Shown here piece by piece: positions 1 to 7,160 of a DNA stretch of 15,570 bases. The DNA is from DATDGX01 sp036521875. GTDB taxonomy: Bacteria; Desulfobacterota; Binatia; Binatales; Binataceae. The position numbers and the translations under genes were made by a program. Positions within the stretch are counted from its first letter, which is position 1, and every line of letters starts with the position of its first letter. The stretch is taken from assembly GCA_036521875.1 (NCBI GenBank), contig DATDGX010000129.1:1-15570 (forward strand). The letters run 5' to 3'. The notes under the pieces are model-generated. The model made no database searches. It was given only the letters and a program-made list of their open reading frames with translations, and had not been told where the DNA came from.

Positions 1-1
1 A

Positions 2-1183
2 GCCGAGTCGTTCGCGAACGCGCGGCGCGGACGCTACCGCCTGATAAGGCTGCCGCGGCGCATAAACGATCGTCCGCTCGCGCAAGTCGAAGTCGTCGAC
101 ATGCGAAAGGACGCCGCGCGCGCGACCGTCGCGAAACCCGCGGATGAAACTCGCCATGGCAACGGCGCGAGTGCTCCTGCGCCGATTCCGCTCTCTCCGG
201 CGCTGGTCGATGCTATGCGGCAGAATCTCGCGGCGCGCGGACAGAGCATGGTGTTCCTCAACCGTCGCGGGTTTCACAACTTTCTACAATGTCATTTGTG
301 CGGCAACGTGATTGCGTGTCCGAATTGCAGCGTGAGCATGACCTTTCATCTCCGCGATCGTTCACTGCGATGCCATTACTGCGGCAACCACATCGCGGCG
401 CCGGACCAGTGTCCCGAGTGCCGCGGGTTTGGGCTTGCCGGCCAGGGCTTCGGCACCGAGCGGCTGACCGAGACGCTCCGGGCGCTGATGCCCGAGGCGC
501 GAATCGAGCGGATGGACAGCGACACCAGCGGGCGGCGCGGCGCGCGCGCGCAAATCGTCGCCGATCTGCGCACCGGCAAAATCGACGTGCTGGTGGGCAC
601 CCAGATGATCACCAAGGGCTTCGATTTTCCGGGCGTCACGCTCGCGGTCGTGGTGCTCGCCGACCTGGCGCTCAACTTGCCGGACTTTCGCTCGGCGGAG
701 CGCACCTTTCAGCTTCTGACGCAGGTGGCGGGCCGGGCGGGGCGCGGCGAGCGGCCCGGCCGCGTGATCATCCAGACCTACGCGCCGCATCATTATAGTA
801 TCCGCGCCGCGCGCGACCAGGATTACGCGCGCTTCATCCGCCGCGAGCTCGAGCTCCGGCGCGATCTCGACTACCCGCCCTTCGCGCGGCTTGCGATGGT
901 GCGTATCGAAGGCCCCGAGGCGCTCGCCGTCGCGAATATTGCAGCCGCGGTTGCCCGCGCGCTTACCAAAACGGTGTCGCCCGACAAGGTTCGCGTGCTC
1001 GGCCCGGCGCCCGCGCCGATCGAGCGCATCAAGCAGCGCTACCGATGGCAGGTGATGGTAAAATCGCGAGAGTTGAAACTGATGCGCGCCGCGCTCGTTG
1101 CGATGCGAGCCGAAATCGCGCCGCTGGCGGAGCGCGACGGCGTCTATCTAGCGATCGACATCGACCCGGTCCGCATGATGTAA
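2..1183 (+). CDS. priA: Primosomal protein N' (replication restart helicase PriA), C-terminal part
   Basis: PriA is the 3'-5' DNA helicase that reloads the replisome at stalled forks. The reading frame is open to the left edge, so the 5' end lies outside the window; 393 residues are visible, against about 700-800 for a full protein. In-frame codons before the first internal ATG (position 101) read as typical PriA sequence (ESFANARRGRYRLIRLP), which is why 101 is not taken as the start. The zinc-binding insert follows, with eight cysteines in four pairs (CHLC, CPNC, CHYC, CPEC), then helicase motif V (VGTQMITKGFDFP) and motif VI (QVAGRAGRG). The C-terminal domain is complete and stops at TAA. 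The product is cytosolic. A hydrolase gene begins about 30 bp downstream, so the two may share a transcript. Identification is secure; only the N-terminal DNA-binding and Walker A parts cannot be checked. Confidence 0.96.
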   Translation, partial: AESFANARRGRYRLIRLPRRINDRPLAQVEVVDMRKDAARATVAKPADETRHGNGASAPAPIPLSPALVDAMRQNLAARGQSMVFLNRRGFHNFLQCHLCGNVIACPNCSVSMTFHLRDRSLRCHYCGNHIAAPDQCPECRGFGLAGQGFGTERLTETLRALMPEARIERMDSDTSGRRGARAQIVADLRTGKIDVLVGTQMITKGFDFPGVTLAVVVLADLALNLPDFRSAERTFQLLTQVAGRAGRGERPGRVIIQTYAPHHYSIRAARDQDYARFIRRELELRRDLDYPPFARLAMVRIEGPEALAVANIAAAVARALTKTVSPDKVRVLGPAPAPIERIKQRYRWQVMVKSRELKLMRAALVAMRAEIAPLAERDGVYLAIDIDPVRMM

Positions 1184-1218
1184 GCGTTATCTTGCGAGTG
1201 ACGTGAACATTGTCGCCG

Positions 1219-2142
1219 ATGCCTGAAACTGACCCGCTGCACACGCTTCCGAGCCCGCGCCACGCATTCGACGTGGTGATGCATGACGGTGCGGTGATTC
1301 GCATTCGCCAGCACGGCAACCCCGACGGCCCGAGGCTGGTGATGAGTCATGGCAATGGCCTCGCGATCGACGGTTACGCGCCGTTCTGGGCGCCGCTTCG
1401 CGATCGTTATGAAGTCGTGCTCTTCGACCTCCGCAATCACGGGAACAATCCGCTTCACACGCGCGAAAGTCACACCATGCCGAACTTCATCAGCGACATG
1501 GAGACGGTGTGGCACGCGATCGAGCGCGAGCTGGGCGCGAAACCCGCCGCGGGCGTATTTCATTCGTTGTCCGGAGTGGTCGCCGCCCTTCACGCGCTCG
1601 AGCACGGCCCGCGATTCAAGGTGCTGGTGCTGTTCGACCCGCCATTCTATCCGCGCGACGGGCATCCGCTGCGCGGCTCTCAGCATGAAGACAAAACTGC
1701 GCTCGCGGCGCGCGCTCTGCGCCGCCCCGAGCGTTACGCGGATCCGAGCGACCTCGCGCGCCAGTTCGCCAGGCGCCAGACGCGATGGGTCCCCGAGGCC
1801 TACGAACTGGTCGCGCGCGCGACGCTGCGCTACGACCCTGACGCCTGCGATTGGGTGTTGGCGTGCCCGCGCGAGTGGGAGGCGCACGTCTTCTCGCGCA
1901 ACGCCGATCCGAACCTATGGCCACGGATGGCGCATTGCCCGGTGCCGGTTAAGCTGATTTGCGGAGACCCGGAGATCGACGGCGCGATGCCGCCGGCGCT
2001 GATCGGCCGCGCGATGGCGGCGGAGTTGCCGCTCGCCTACGAAGCGATTCCCGGCACCACGCACTTCCTGCAGATCGAGCGCCCCGCCGAATGCGCCCGC
2101 GCGATGGAGTCGTTCCTCGCCGCGCACGGCCTCGCCGCCTGA
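1219..2142 (+). CDS. Alpha/beta hydrolase with atypical nucleophile elbow
   Basis: A 307-residue cytosolic alpha/beta-hydrolase-fold protein with no signal peptide. The oxyanion-hole motif HGNG is at about residues 44-47. The expected catalytic triad is Ser116 in FHSLSG, an Asp in the CGDPEID segment and His in the GTTHFLQIERP segment. The nucleophile elbow is unusual: the common G-x-S-x-G becomes F-H-S-L-S-G, so the glycine before the nucleophile is Phe and the one after is Ser. The substrate cannot be told from sequence. I place the start at ATG 1219; an in-frame TTG at 1210 is possible, and neither has a strong ribosome binding site. It sits between priA and def but has no evident functional tie to them. 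The family is confident, the function unknown. Confidence 0.85.
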   Translation: MPETDPLHTLPSPRHAFDVVMHDGAVIRIRQHGNPDGPRLVMSHGNGLAIDGYAPFWAPLRDRYEVVLFDLRNHGNNPLHTRESHTMPNFISDMETVWHAIERELGAKPAAGVFHSLSGVVAALHALEHGPRFKVLVLFDPPFYPRDGHPLRGSQHEDKTALAARALRRPERYADPSDLARQFARRQTRWVPEAYELVARATLRYDPDACDWVLACPREWEAHVFSRNADPNLWPRMAHCPVPVKLICGDPEIDGAMPPALIGRAMAAELPLAYEAIPGTTHFLQIERPAECARAMESFLAAHGLAA

Positions 2143-2225
2143 CTCGGCGCGAGCGAGCTATCGGTGGTTTCGGCGCTTTGCTAGATTTTTAGATCGGCCA
2201 GATGTTTTAGCTCGAGACGGGTCCG

Positions 2226-2768
2226 ATGGCGCTCCTAAGAATTCGCAGATTTCCCGACGATGTCCTGAAGCAGGAGGCGAAGGCGGTTGAGAACATCAAC
2301 GGCAGTCTCGCCGCACTGGTCGACAGCATGGTGCAGACGATGTACGCGGCGCCAGGGGTCGGTCTCGCCGCGCCGCAAATCGGAGAATCAAAACGCATCA
2401 TCGTCCTCGACACCGACCACGAAGACCCCGGCAAGCATCTGCTCAAGCTCATCAATCCCAAAGTCGTCGAGGCGGAGGGAAAGATCATCTGGGAGGAAGG
2501 ATGCCTCTCGATAATCGACTACTCCGCGGACGTGGAGCGCGCGCAGCGAGTGCTGGTGCGCGCATGGACGCCCGAGCAGAAGGAGATCGAAATCGAGGCC
2601 GAGGATCTGCTCGCGGTCGCGCTGCAGCACGAGATCGACCATCTCGATGGCAAGCTGTTCATCGATCGCATCAGCCGCATCAAGCGCGAGCTCTACAAAC
2701 GCAAGCTCAAGAAACTGATCAAGGAGGGCAAGGCCGATAGCGTGCGCCCCTCCGCGGTCCGGATCTGA
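2226..2768 (+). CDS. def: Peptide deformylase
   Basis: Peptide deformylase removes the formyl group from the N-terminal Met of nascent proteins in the cytosol. This 180-residue protein has the usual length and all three family motifs: GVGLAAPQ (residues 44-51), EEGCLS (90-95) and QHEIDHLDG (134-142). Predicted metal ligands are Cys93, His135 and His139, with Glu136 as catalytic base. The C-terminal tail is rich in Lys and Arg (from about residue 150), as seen in many long-tailed type 1 enzymes. ATG 2226 follows a purine-rich GAGACGGG stretch, a plausible ribosome binding site. fmt follows directly, the classic def-fmt pairing in which Fmt adds and Def removes the formyl group. Nothing essential is missing. 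Confidence 0.97.
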   Translation: MALLRIRRFPDDVLKQEAKAVENINGSLAALVDSMVQTMYAAPGVGLAAPQIGESKRIIVLDTDHEDPGKHLLKLINPKVVEAEGKIIWEEGCLSIIDYSADVERAQRVLVRAWTPEQKEIEIEAEDLLAVALQHEIDHLDGKLFIDRISRIKRELYKRKLKKLIKEGKADSVRPSAVRI

Positions 2769-2796
2769 TATCGCGCCGTCACTGAGAATTGTTTTC

Positions 2797-3753
2797 ATGG
2801 GGACGCCCGCAATCGCGGCGCGGGTCCTCGACCGCCTCGTCACCATCGGTGACTCGCGTTTCCATGTCGCCGCGGCCGTCACCCGCCCCGACGAGCCGCG
2901 CGGCCGCGGACAAAAGGTCGAAGCAAGCGAAGTCGCCCAGGTCGCCGCCCGCCACGGCATCGCGACGCTCAAGCCGTTGAAAATCCGCACCGCCGAGTTC
3001 CTTGCGGAGATCAAATCGTATCAGCCGGACCTGCTGGTGGTGGTGGCATATGGGCGAATCCTGCCGCAGGAGATTCTCGACTCGCCGCGCCTCATGCCGA
3101 TCAACCTGCACGCGTCACTCCTGCCGCGGCATCGCGGCGCCGCTCCGATCGAGGGCGCGATCCTAGCCGGCGACCGCGAAACCGGCGTCACCATCATGCG
3201 AATAACGCAGCAGATGGATGCGGGACCGATGATTCTCAAGCGCGCGATTCCGATCGCCGCTGACGACACGCAAGGATCGCTCAAGGCGAAGCTCGCGGAA
3301 CTTGGCGCTGCGGCGATGCTTGAGGCGCTCGACCTCATCGCGCGCGGCTCCGCGACCGAAACGCCGCAGGACGACGCGCTCGCGACTTATACCGCGCCGG
3401 TCAAAAAGACCGACGCGATAATCGATTGGAACGGCGACGCCGCGCGGATCGAGCGGATGACGCGGGCGTATGATCCGTGGCCCGTCGCCAGGACCACACT
3501 CGCCGGCGAGGAATTGCTCATCTATCGCGCTGCGGTTGAGCCCCAGAACTCAGATGGAGACAACTCCGATGTCGAAGCGGCGCTGCGCGAATCTCCCGGA
3601 ACAATTCTGACTGTCGCGCCGTCGCTGGTTGTCCAATGCGGAACCGGCCGCCTTCGGCTGGTCGAAGTGCAGGCGCCCGGACGCAAGCGGATGCCGGCCG
3701 CCGACTTTGCACGGGGACGGCGCGTGCGCGAGCGCGCCAAGCTCGGCACGTGA
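2797..3753 (+). CDS. fmt: Methionyl-tRNA formyltransferase
   Basis: Fmt transfers a formyl group from 10-formyl-tetrahydrofolate to Met-tRNA(fMet). Counting from ATG 2797 the protein has 318 residues. Visible motifs are the substrate loop (PRGRGQKVEASEV), the catalytic segment INLHASLLPRHRGAAPIEGA with conserved Asn103 and His105, and Asp141 in QMDAGPM, followed by the C-terminal OB-like domain. The coordinate given is the first conventional start codon, but it is probably too far downstream: the in-frame codons just before it translate as SLRIVF, which together with MGTP forms the normal first beta strand of the family. The codon matching the expected Met is CTG at 2782, and no ATG, GTG or TTG lies in frame between it and the def stop. 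The gene lies between def and rsmB, and its end is in a 14-bp tandem repeat. Confidence 0.95.
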   Translation: MGTPAIAARVLDRLVTIGDSRFHVAAAVTRPDEPRGRGQKVEASEVAQVAARHGIATLKPLKIRTAEFLAEIKSYQPDLLVVVAYGRILPQEILDSPRLMPINLHASLLPRHRGAAPIEGAILAGDRETGVTIMRITQQMDAGPMILKRAIPIAADDTQGSLKAKLAELGAAAMLEALDLIARGSATETPQDDALATYTAPVKKTDAIIDWNGDAARIERMTRAYDPWPVARTTLAGEELLIYRAAVEPQNSDGDNSDVEAALRESPGTILTVAPSLVVQCGTGRLRLVEVQAPGRKRMPAADFARGRRVRERAKLGT

Positions 3754-3766
3754 AGCTCGGCACGTG
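3739..3766 (+). repeat. 14-bp exact tandem duplication at the fmt/rsmB junction
   Basis: The unit AAGCTCGGCACGTG occurs twice back to back (3739-3752 and 3753-3766), followed by the partial unit AAGC. The TGA stop of fmt (3751-3753) spans the first boundary and the likely GTG start of rsmB (3764-3766) ends the second copy. With a single copy the two genes would overlap as GTGA, a common operon junction, so the duplication appears to have separated genes that once overlapped. Confidence 0.9.
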
Positions 3767-5194
3767 AAGCCGCCCGCAAAAACGAAAACGAATCGCGGCA
3801 TCGCGAACGCGAACGATGCGCGCGCAAGTTCCAGTCCCGACCAGCGCGCCGGTCTTGAAACGCGGCGCGCGGCGCTGGAAATCCTGGTCGCCGTTGCCGA
3901 GCGCGGCGCCTTCGCCGACGCGATGCTCGGCGCGCGGATTCCCGGCTTCGCGCCCGCCGATCGCCGCCTTGTCACTCGCCTGGTGCTCGGCACGCTCGCG
4001 TGGCAGGCGCGGCTCGATTACGAAATCGAGCGCCTCGCGGGCCGCAAACTCCGTTCCATCGATCCCGCGGTGCTCGCGCTCCTCCGCCTGGGACTGTTTC
4101 AGCTCCGCTTTCTCGATCGCGTTCCGGCTCATGCCGCGGTCGACACCGCGGTCACGCTCGCCAAGGAGCGCCGCGAGACCCGCGCCGCTTCCGGGATGGT
4201 GAACGCCGTGATGCGCCGGGCGACGCGCGAGACGATTCCGATGCCGCCACGCGAGCGCGATCTCACGGCTCATCTCGCGATCGCGTACTCGCATCCGCGC
4301 TGGCTCGTGGAGCGGTTCATCGAATGGTTCGGCGAAGCCGACGCAGAGCATCTGATGACCGCGGACAACGAGGCGGCGCCCAACGTGATTCGTCTCAACC
4401 TCGGGCGCGCGTCGCGCGCCGAGATTCTCGAGCGTCTCGCCGCGGACGGATTCGAAGTGGACGCCGGCGGGCGCGCGCTCGAGACGATCATTCTGAAGAG
4501 CGCGGCGCGCTTCGAGTCGGAATCGTACCGGGCCGGACTGTTTCACGCGCAGTCGGAGGCCTCGCAACTGGTCGCGCGGATGCTCGCGCCGCAGCCGGGC
4601 GCCACTGTCGTCGATTGCGCAGCGGCGCCGGGCGGCAAGTCGACCCATCTTGCGGAGATGGTGGGCGAGGGCGGCCGCGTGATCGCGCTCGACGTCAATT
4701 TCGGCGGACTCAAGCAGGCGCGCTCGCTCGCGCATCGCCTCGGCCATCGGCATATCGATTTCGTCCGCGCCGATCTCGCCGTCGCCGCGCCACCGCTTCG
4801 TCCAGCGAGCTTCGACTACGTGCTGCTCGACGCGCCGTGCACCGGCCTTGGCACTCTGCGCGAGCATCCGGAAATTCGCTGGCGCGTGACGCCCGCCGAC
4901 ACCGCGCGAATGGCCGCGCTGCAGATGCGGATGCTCGCCAATGCCGCGTCGATGGTACGCGCGGGCGGCGCGATCGTTTATTCGGTGTGCAGCCTCGCGC
5001 CCGAGGAAGGGGGGGGCGTGATCGCGGCCTTCCTTGGCGCGCATCGCGCGTTCCACGTCGATTCTGAGCCATTGCGCGAGCCGCCGAATCGCGAGGCGTT
5101 CGCGGGCCTGCTCGATGAAGACGGCATCATGCGGACGCGGCCGGACCGCGGCGGGCTCGATGGCTTCTTTGCGGTGCGCCTGCAGAGGCGATAG
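3764..5194 (+). CDS. rsmB: 16S rRNA (cytosine-967-C5)-methyltransferase
   Basis: RsmB methylates C967 of 16S rRNA using S-adenosylmethionine. The 476-residue product has an N-terminal NusB-like helical domain (about residues 30-170) and a C-terminal Rossmann methyltransferase domain. Landmarks are SAM motif I (CAAAPGGKSTHLAE), motif IV with the first conserved cysteine (DAPCTGLGTLREHPEIRW) and motif VI with the nucleophilic cysteine (VYSVCSL; more often YSTCS). I chose GTG 3764, ten bp after the fmt stop, because the frame upstream of it overlaps fmt and no ATG lies near the NusB-like domain; no clear Shine-Dalgarno sequence precedes it. The first 30 or so residues are low-complexity and unlike the family, so the exact start is uncertain. 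It is the last gene of the housekeeping block. Confidence 0.94.
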   Translation: MKPPAKTKTNRGIANANDARASSSPDQRAGLETRRAALEILVAVAERGAFADAMLGARIPGFAPADRRLVTRLVLGTLAWQARLDYEIERLAGRKLRSIDPAVLALLRLGLFQLRFLDRVPAHAAVDTAVTLAKERRETRAASGMVNAVMRRATRETIPMPPRERDLTAHLAIAYSHPRWLVERFIEWFGEADAEHLMTADNEAAPNVIRLNLGRASRAEILERLAADGFEVDAGGRALETIILKSAARFESESYRAGLFHAQSEASQLVARMLAPQPGATVVDCAAAPGGKSTHLAEMVGEGGRVIALDVNFGGLKQARSLAHRLGHRHIDFVRADLAVAAPPLRPASFDYVLLDAPCTGLGTLREHPEIRWRVTPADTARMAALQMRMLANAASMVRAGGAIVYSVCSLAPEEGGGVIAAFLGAHRAFHVDSEPLREPPNREAFAGLLDEDGIMRTRPDRGGLDGFFAVRLQRR

Positions 5195-5281
5195 TGAGTG
5201 GTCAACATGCTTCTCACGTTCCGCATTTCCGCTTTCAATTTATTGGCAGGCGATACTCTGCAATCAAGAAACTTACCCGTT

Positions 5282-5286
5282 GGAGG
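5282..5286 (+). promoter_or_regulatory. Strong Shine-Dalgarno site that fixes the start of the lipoprotein gene
   Basis: GGAGG lies five bases before ATG 5292. The reading frame stays open upstream to 5034 inside rsmB, but this site, together with the signal peptide that starts at 5292, decides the true start. No convincing sigma-70 or sigma-54 promoter was seen between 5195 and 5281. Confidence 0.8.
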
Positions 5287-5291
5287 TTAAC

Positions 5292-5822
5292 ATGCGAAGC
5301 CTTTCAAAGTTGATCTTGACGTGGGTGATAGTTGGCTTAGGGCTCCTTTGTGGGGGCTGTCAGTCGACCATTCAGATTGTCACGCCGATGATCATTCCGT
5401 CGGCCCAAAGCGGGAATAGCGGAGAGTTTACGCTCAGCGCCTCAGTACAGAACTACAGCACCACGACCTCACCGGATCTCTGGCTGGGCGTCTACTCGGA
5501 GTATTGGCCAAACTGCACCGCTGCCTGGTGCTCAGCATGGCCGCAAGTGTTTCCGGGTCCCTCCGTCACGGGACCTCCCAATAGCCAAAACGATTGCCTT
5601 CATGTTGGCGTGCTCGCACCCAGCGCAGGGTGGGCGGTCCCGAACTACACGATCGATCATGAGAGCCGTCAGTGTATGCAGAACAGTTGCCCTGGACATC
5701 TCTGGCTCACATTGACCGTGGACCCTCTATGCCGGCAACGATTCTCCGGGCCGAATACCGGACTTCACGTGAATTGGGCGGAGAGCGGTGATATCTCGAA
5801 ACAGATCATCAGTGAGTTCTGA
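5292..5822 (+). CDS. Putative lipoprotein, cysteine-containing, unknown function
   Basis: I do not recognise this 176-residue protein. It begins with a positively charged start, a hydrophobic stretch (ILTWVIVGLGLL) and CGGCQ, consistent with a lipoprotein signal whose lipidated residue would be Cys23. The box is atypical, with Cys at -3 where Leu is usual. The mature part has a beta-rich look, six further cysteines (in NCTAAWC, NDCLH, RQCMQNSC and PLCR) that could form disulfides in an oxidising compartment, and many Trp, Pro and Ser residues. It is probably exported to the periplasm or outer membrane. Its base composition is visibly less GC-rich than the preceding housekeeping genes, hinting at separate acquisition. 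The next gene is convergent, so it is likely monocistronic. No function is claimed. Confidence 0.75.
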   Translation: MRSLSKLILTWVIVGLGLLCGGCQSTIQIVTPMIIPSAQSGNSGEFTLSASVQNYSTTTSPDLWLGVYSEYWPNCTAAWCSAWPQVFPGPSVTGPPNSQNDCLHVGVLAPSAGWAVPNYTIDHESRQCMQNSCPGHLWLTLTVDPLCRQRFSGPNTGLHVNWAESGDISKQIISEF

Positions 5823-5898
5823 CGAGTTAAAGGGACCGCCACCAGTCATCCCCCCACTCCCGCTCGCGCGCGATGACGATTTCGCAGTGCTGTAAAAC

Positions 5899-5917
5899 CT
5901 CGGGAGGCACTCCCGGG
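5899..5917. terminator. Possible bidirectional terminator hairpin between convergent genes
   Basis: CGGGAG (5901-5906), loop GCA, CTCCCG (5910-5915); the stem extends by one G-U and one C-G pair. It lies between the lipoprotein gene (+) and the CBS gene (-), where a terminator is expected, but no T-run follows on either strand, so intrinsic termination is only a possibility. The rest of 5823-5994 holds nothing I recognise. Confidence 0.35.
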
Positions 5918-5994
5918 CCAGGTCGCTTTGCGCGACTGCCCCGTTGCAGGCACGGGTACTGGTGTCGGACCTTACTGTCCTGTCGTAATCAAGT

Positions 5995-6384
5995 TTACCC
6001 CGGGACCAGATCGAGAAATGCCTTGAGGAGGTCGGTGCTGGTGATTATTCCCACGAGCTTGCCGCCCTGAACAACCGGCAGACCTCCGATCTTGTGCTCG
6101 ATCAGCAGCCGCGCTGCGTCAGCCACGCGGGCATCTGGTGCAATTGTGATCGGATCGGGTTTCATTGCGGCGCTAACCCTGGTCGATTCCCAATAGCCCG
6201 TGTGGGCTCCTAGATCGCGGTCGGTAATGATGGCGACCAACCTTCCGTGCTCGACTACTGGCAATTCGCGGAACCGTTCCGCGTCCATCAAGGCCTTGGC
6301 AGCGGCAAGCGAGTCCTGAGGAGTGACGGTGGTGGGCGTGGCTGTCATTCGGTCCGCCACAGACATTATTTTTTTTTCGTTCAT
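5995..6384 (-). CDS. Stand-alone CBS-domain pair protein
   Basis: A 129-residue cytosolic protein made almost entirely of two CBS domains (a Bateman module). The first runs from MTATPTTVTPQDSL to VAIITDRDL, the second from MKPDPITIAPDARV to VGIITSTDLLKAF. Such modules bind adenosine nucleotides or SAM and act as energy or redox sensors; no catalytic domain is attached, so its target is unknown. The start is chosen at the ATG reading MNEKK because GGAGG (complement of 6394-6398) lies nine bases before it; the alternative ATG at 6390 (MAMNEKK) would have only three bases of spacing. A run of nine A follows the start (complement of 6369-6377). It is likely co-regulated with the neighbouring stress gene on the same strand, about 160 bp upstream. 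Confidence 0.9.
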   Translation of the reverse strand: MNEKKIMSVADRMTATPTTVTPQDSLAAAKALMDAERFRELPVVEHGRLVAIITDRDLGAHTGYWESTRVSAAMKPDPITIAPDARVADAARLLIEHKIGGLPVVQGGKLVGIITSTDLLKAFLDLVPG

Positions 6385-6547
6385 GGCCATTTGCCTCCCT
6401 GCGTTAGACTTGGTTACGACCGACACGGCGGACTCATCGGCGACTGGGCGAACCTTCCCGTCGACTCGCGCGTAAACGCTGAACTATTTGCGTTCCCGCT
6501 CGTGTGGATCAGGTTTTGAGAGAAGGCACAGCCGTCCGGTGCCGACT

Positions 6548-7012
6548 CTACTGCTGGCGCCTTCGGAGCACGAGCACCGAACACGGCGCGAGGCGGGCGA
6601 GCCTCTCGGCGACACTGCCGATAAAGATGTGCTGCGCGCCGGTGCGGCCGTGCGTCGCGAGGACGATCAGATCGATGTCTTGCTGGACGGCGTACTCGAC
6701 CAGCTTATCGACCGGCGGGCCCTTGAGCGCCGCGGTCACGATCTTTTTCGAGTCATCGAATTCGGCCTTCTTGATCCGCGCCAGTTCCTCATCGGCCTGC
6801 TGCAGCATCGCAGATTCGCGCGCCAGTTCACGCGTGCGTTCAGCGTCAGTCGCCAGCGGCAGCGGGACAAAAGTGTTGTGCGGTGCGACGACGTAGACCA
6901 GGTGCATCTCGGCGGCGACGTCGGTAGCCAGTTCCCACGCACCCCGCATCGCCTGCATGGAAAAGTCAGAGAAATCGATTGGCGCCAGGATCTTTTGGAT
7001 GTTTTGAATCAT
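6548..7012 (-). CDS. Universal stress protein (UspA family)
   Basis: A single-domain, 154-residue universal stress protein, cytosolic and usually dimeric. It starts with the family's first strand (QKILAPIDFSDFS) and ends with the ATP-binding signature: ATHGRTG, then about six residues, then GSVAERLARLAPCSVLVL. The first glycine of the strict G-x2-G-x9-G-S pattern is Ala here, a common variant still compatible with ATP binding. The start is ATG 7012, with GGAGG six bases upstream; the longer frame to 7081 adds a Cys- and Arg-rich stretch unlike the family. It lies on the same strand as the CBS and RaiA-like genes, giving a compact stress cluster. Its target and trigger cannot be read from the sequence. 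Confidence 0.93.
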   Translation of the reverse strand: MIQNIQKILAPIDFSDFSMQAMRGAWELATDVAAEMHLVYVVAPHNTFVPLPLATDAERTRELARESAMLQQADEELARIKKAEFDDSKKIVTAALKGPPVDKLVEYAVQQDIDLIVLATHGRTGAQHIFIGSVAERLARLAPCSVLVLRRRQQ

Positions 7013-7045
7013 AACAGCCTCCCGATGTAGCGCCTGGAAGAGGCC

Positions 7046-7060
7046 CCTCGAGCATCGAGG
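7046..7060. other. Small inverted repeat in the leader of the universal stress gene
   Basis: CCTCGA, loop GCA, TCGAGG forms a perfect 6-bp stem about 35-50 bases upstream of the stress-protein start. It could be an operator half-pair or a leader hairpin. No known operator consensus is matched. Confidence 0.35.
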
Positions 7061-7160
7061 AGCTTCACCGCGAGCACACACAGAGCCTTGCCAGCCACTG
7101 AGGCTCCTTGGGGGCAGTCATATTCGTCGCCCTCACGAGTTTACCTACGATACCTCGTTT

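Noticed and set aside
3518..5056. A 512-codon minus-strand open frame across fmt and rsmB
   Set aside because: It is antisense to two secure genes, is rich in Arg, Glu and His as expected of a GC-rich shadow frame, and has no recognisable domain.
5034..5291. N-terminal extension of the lipoprotein frame into rsmB
   Set aside because: The strong ribosome site and signal peptide at 5292 mark the start; the extension is a shadow of rsmB.
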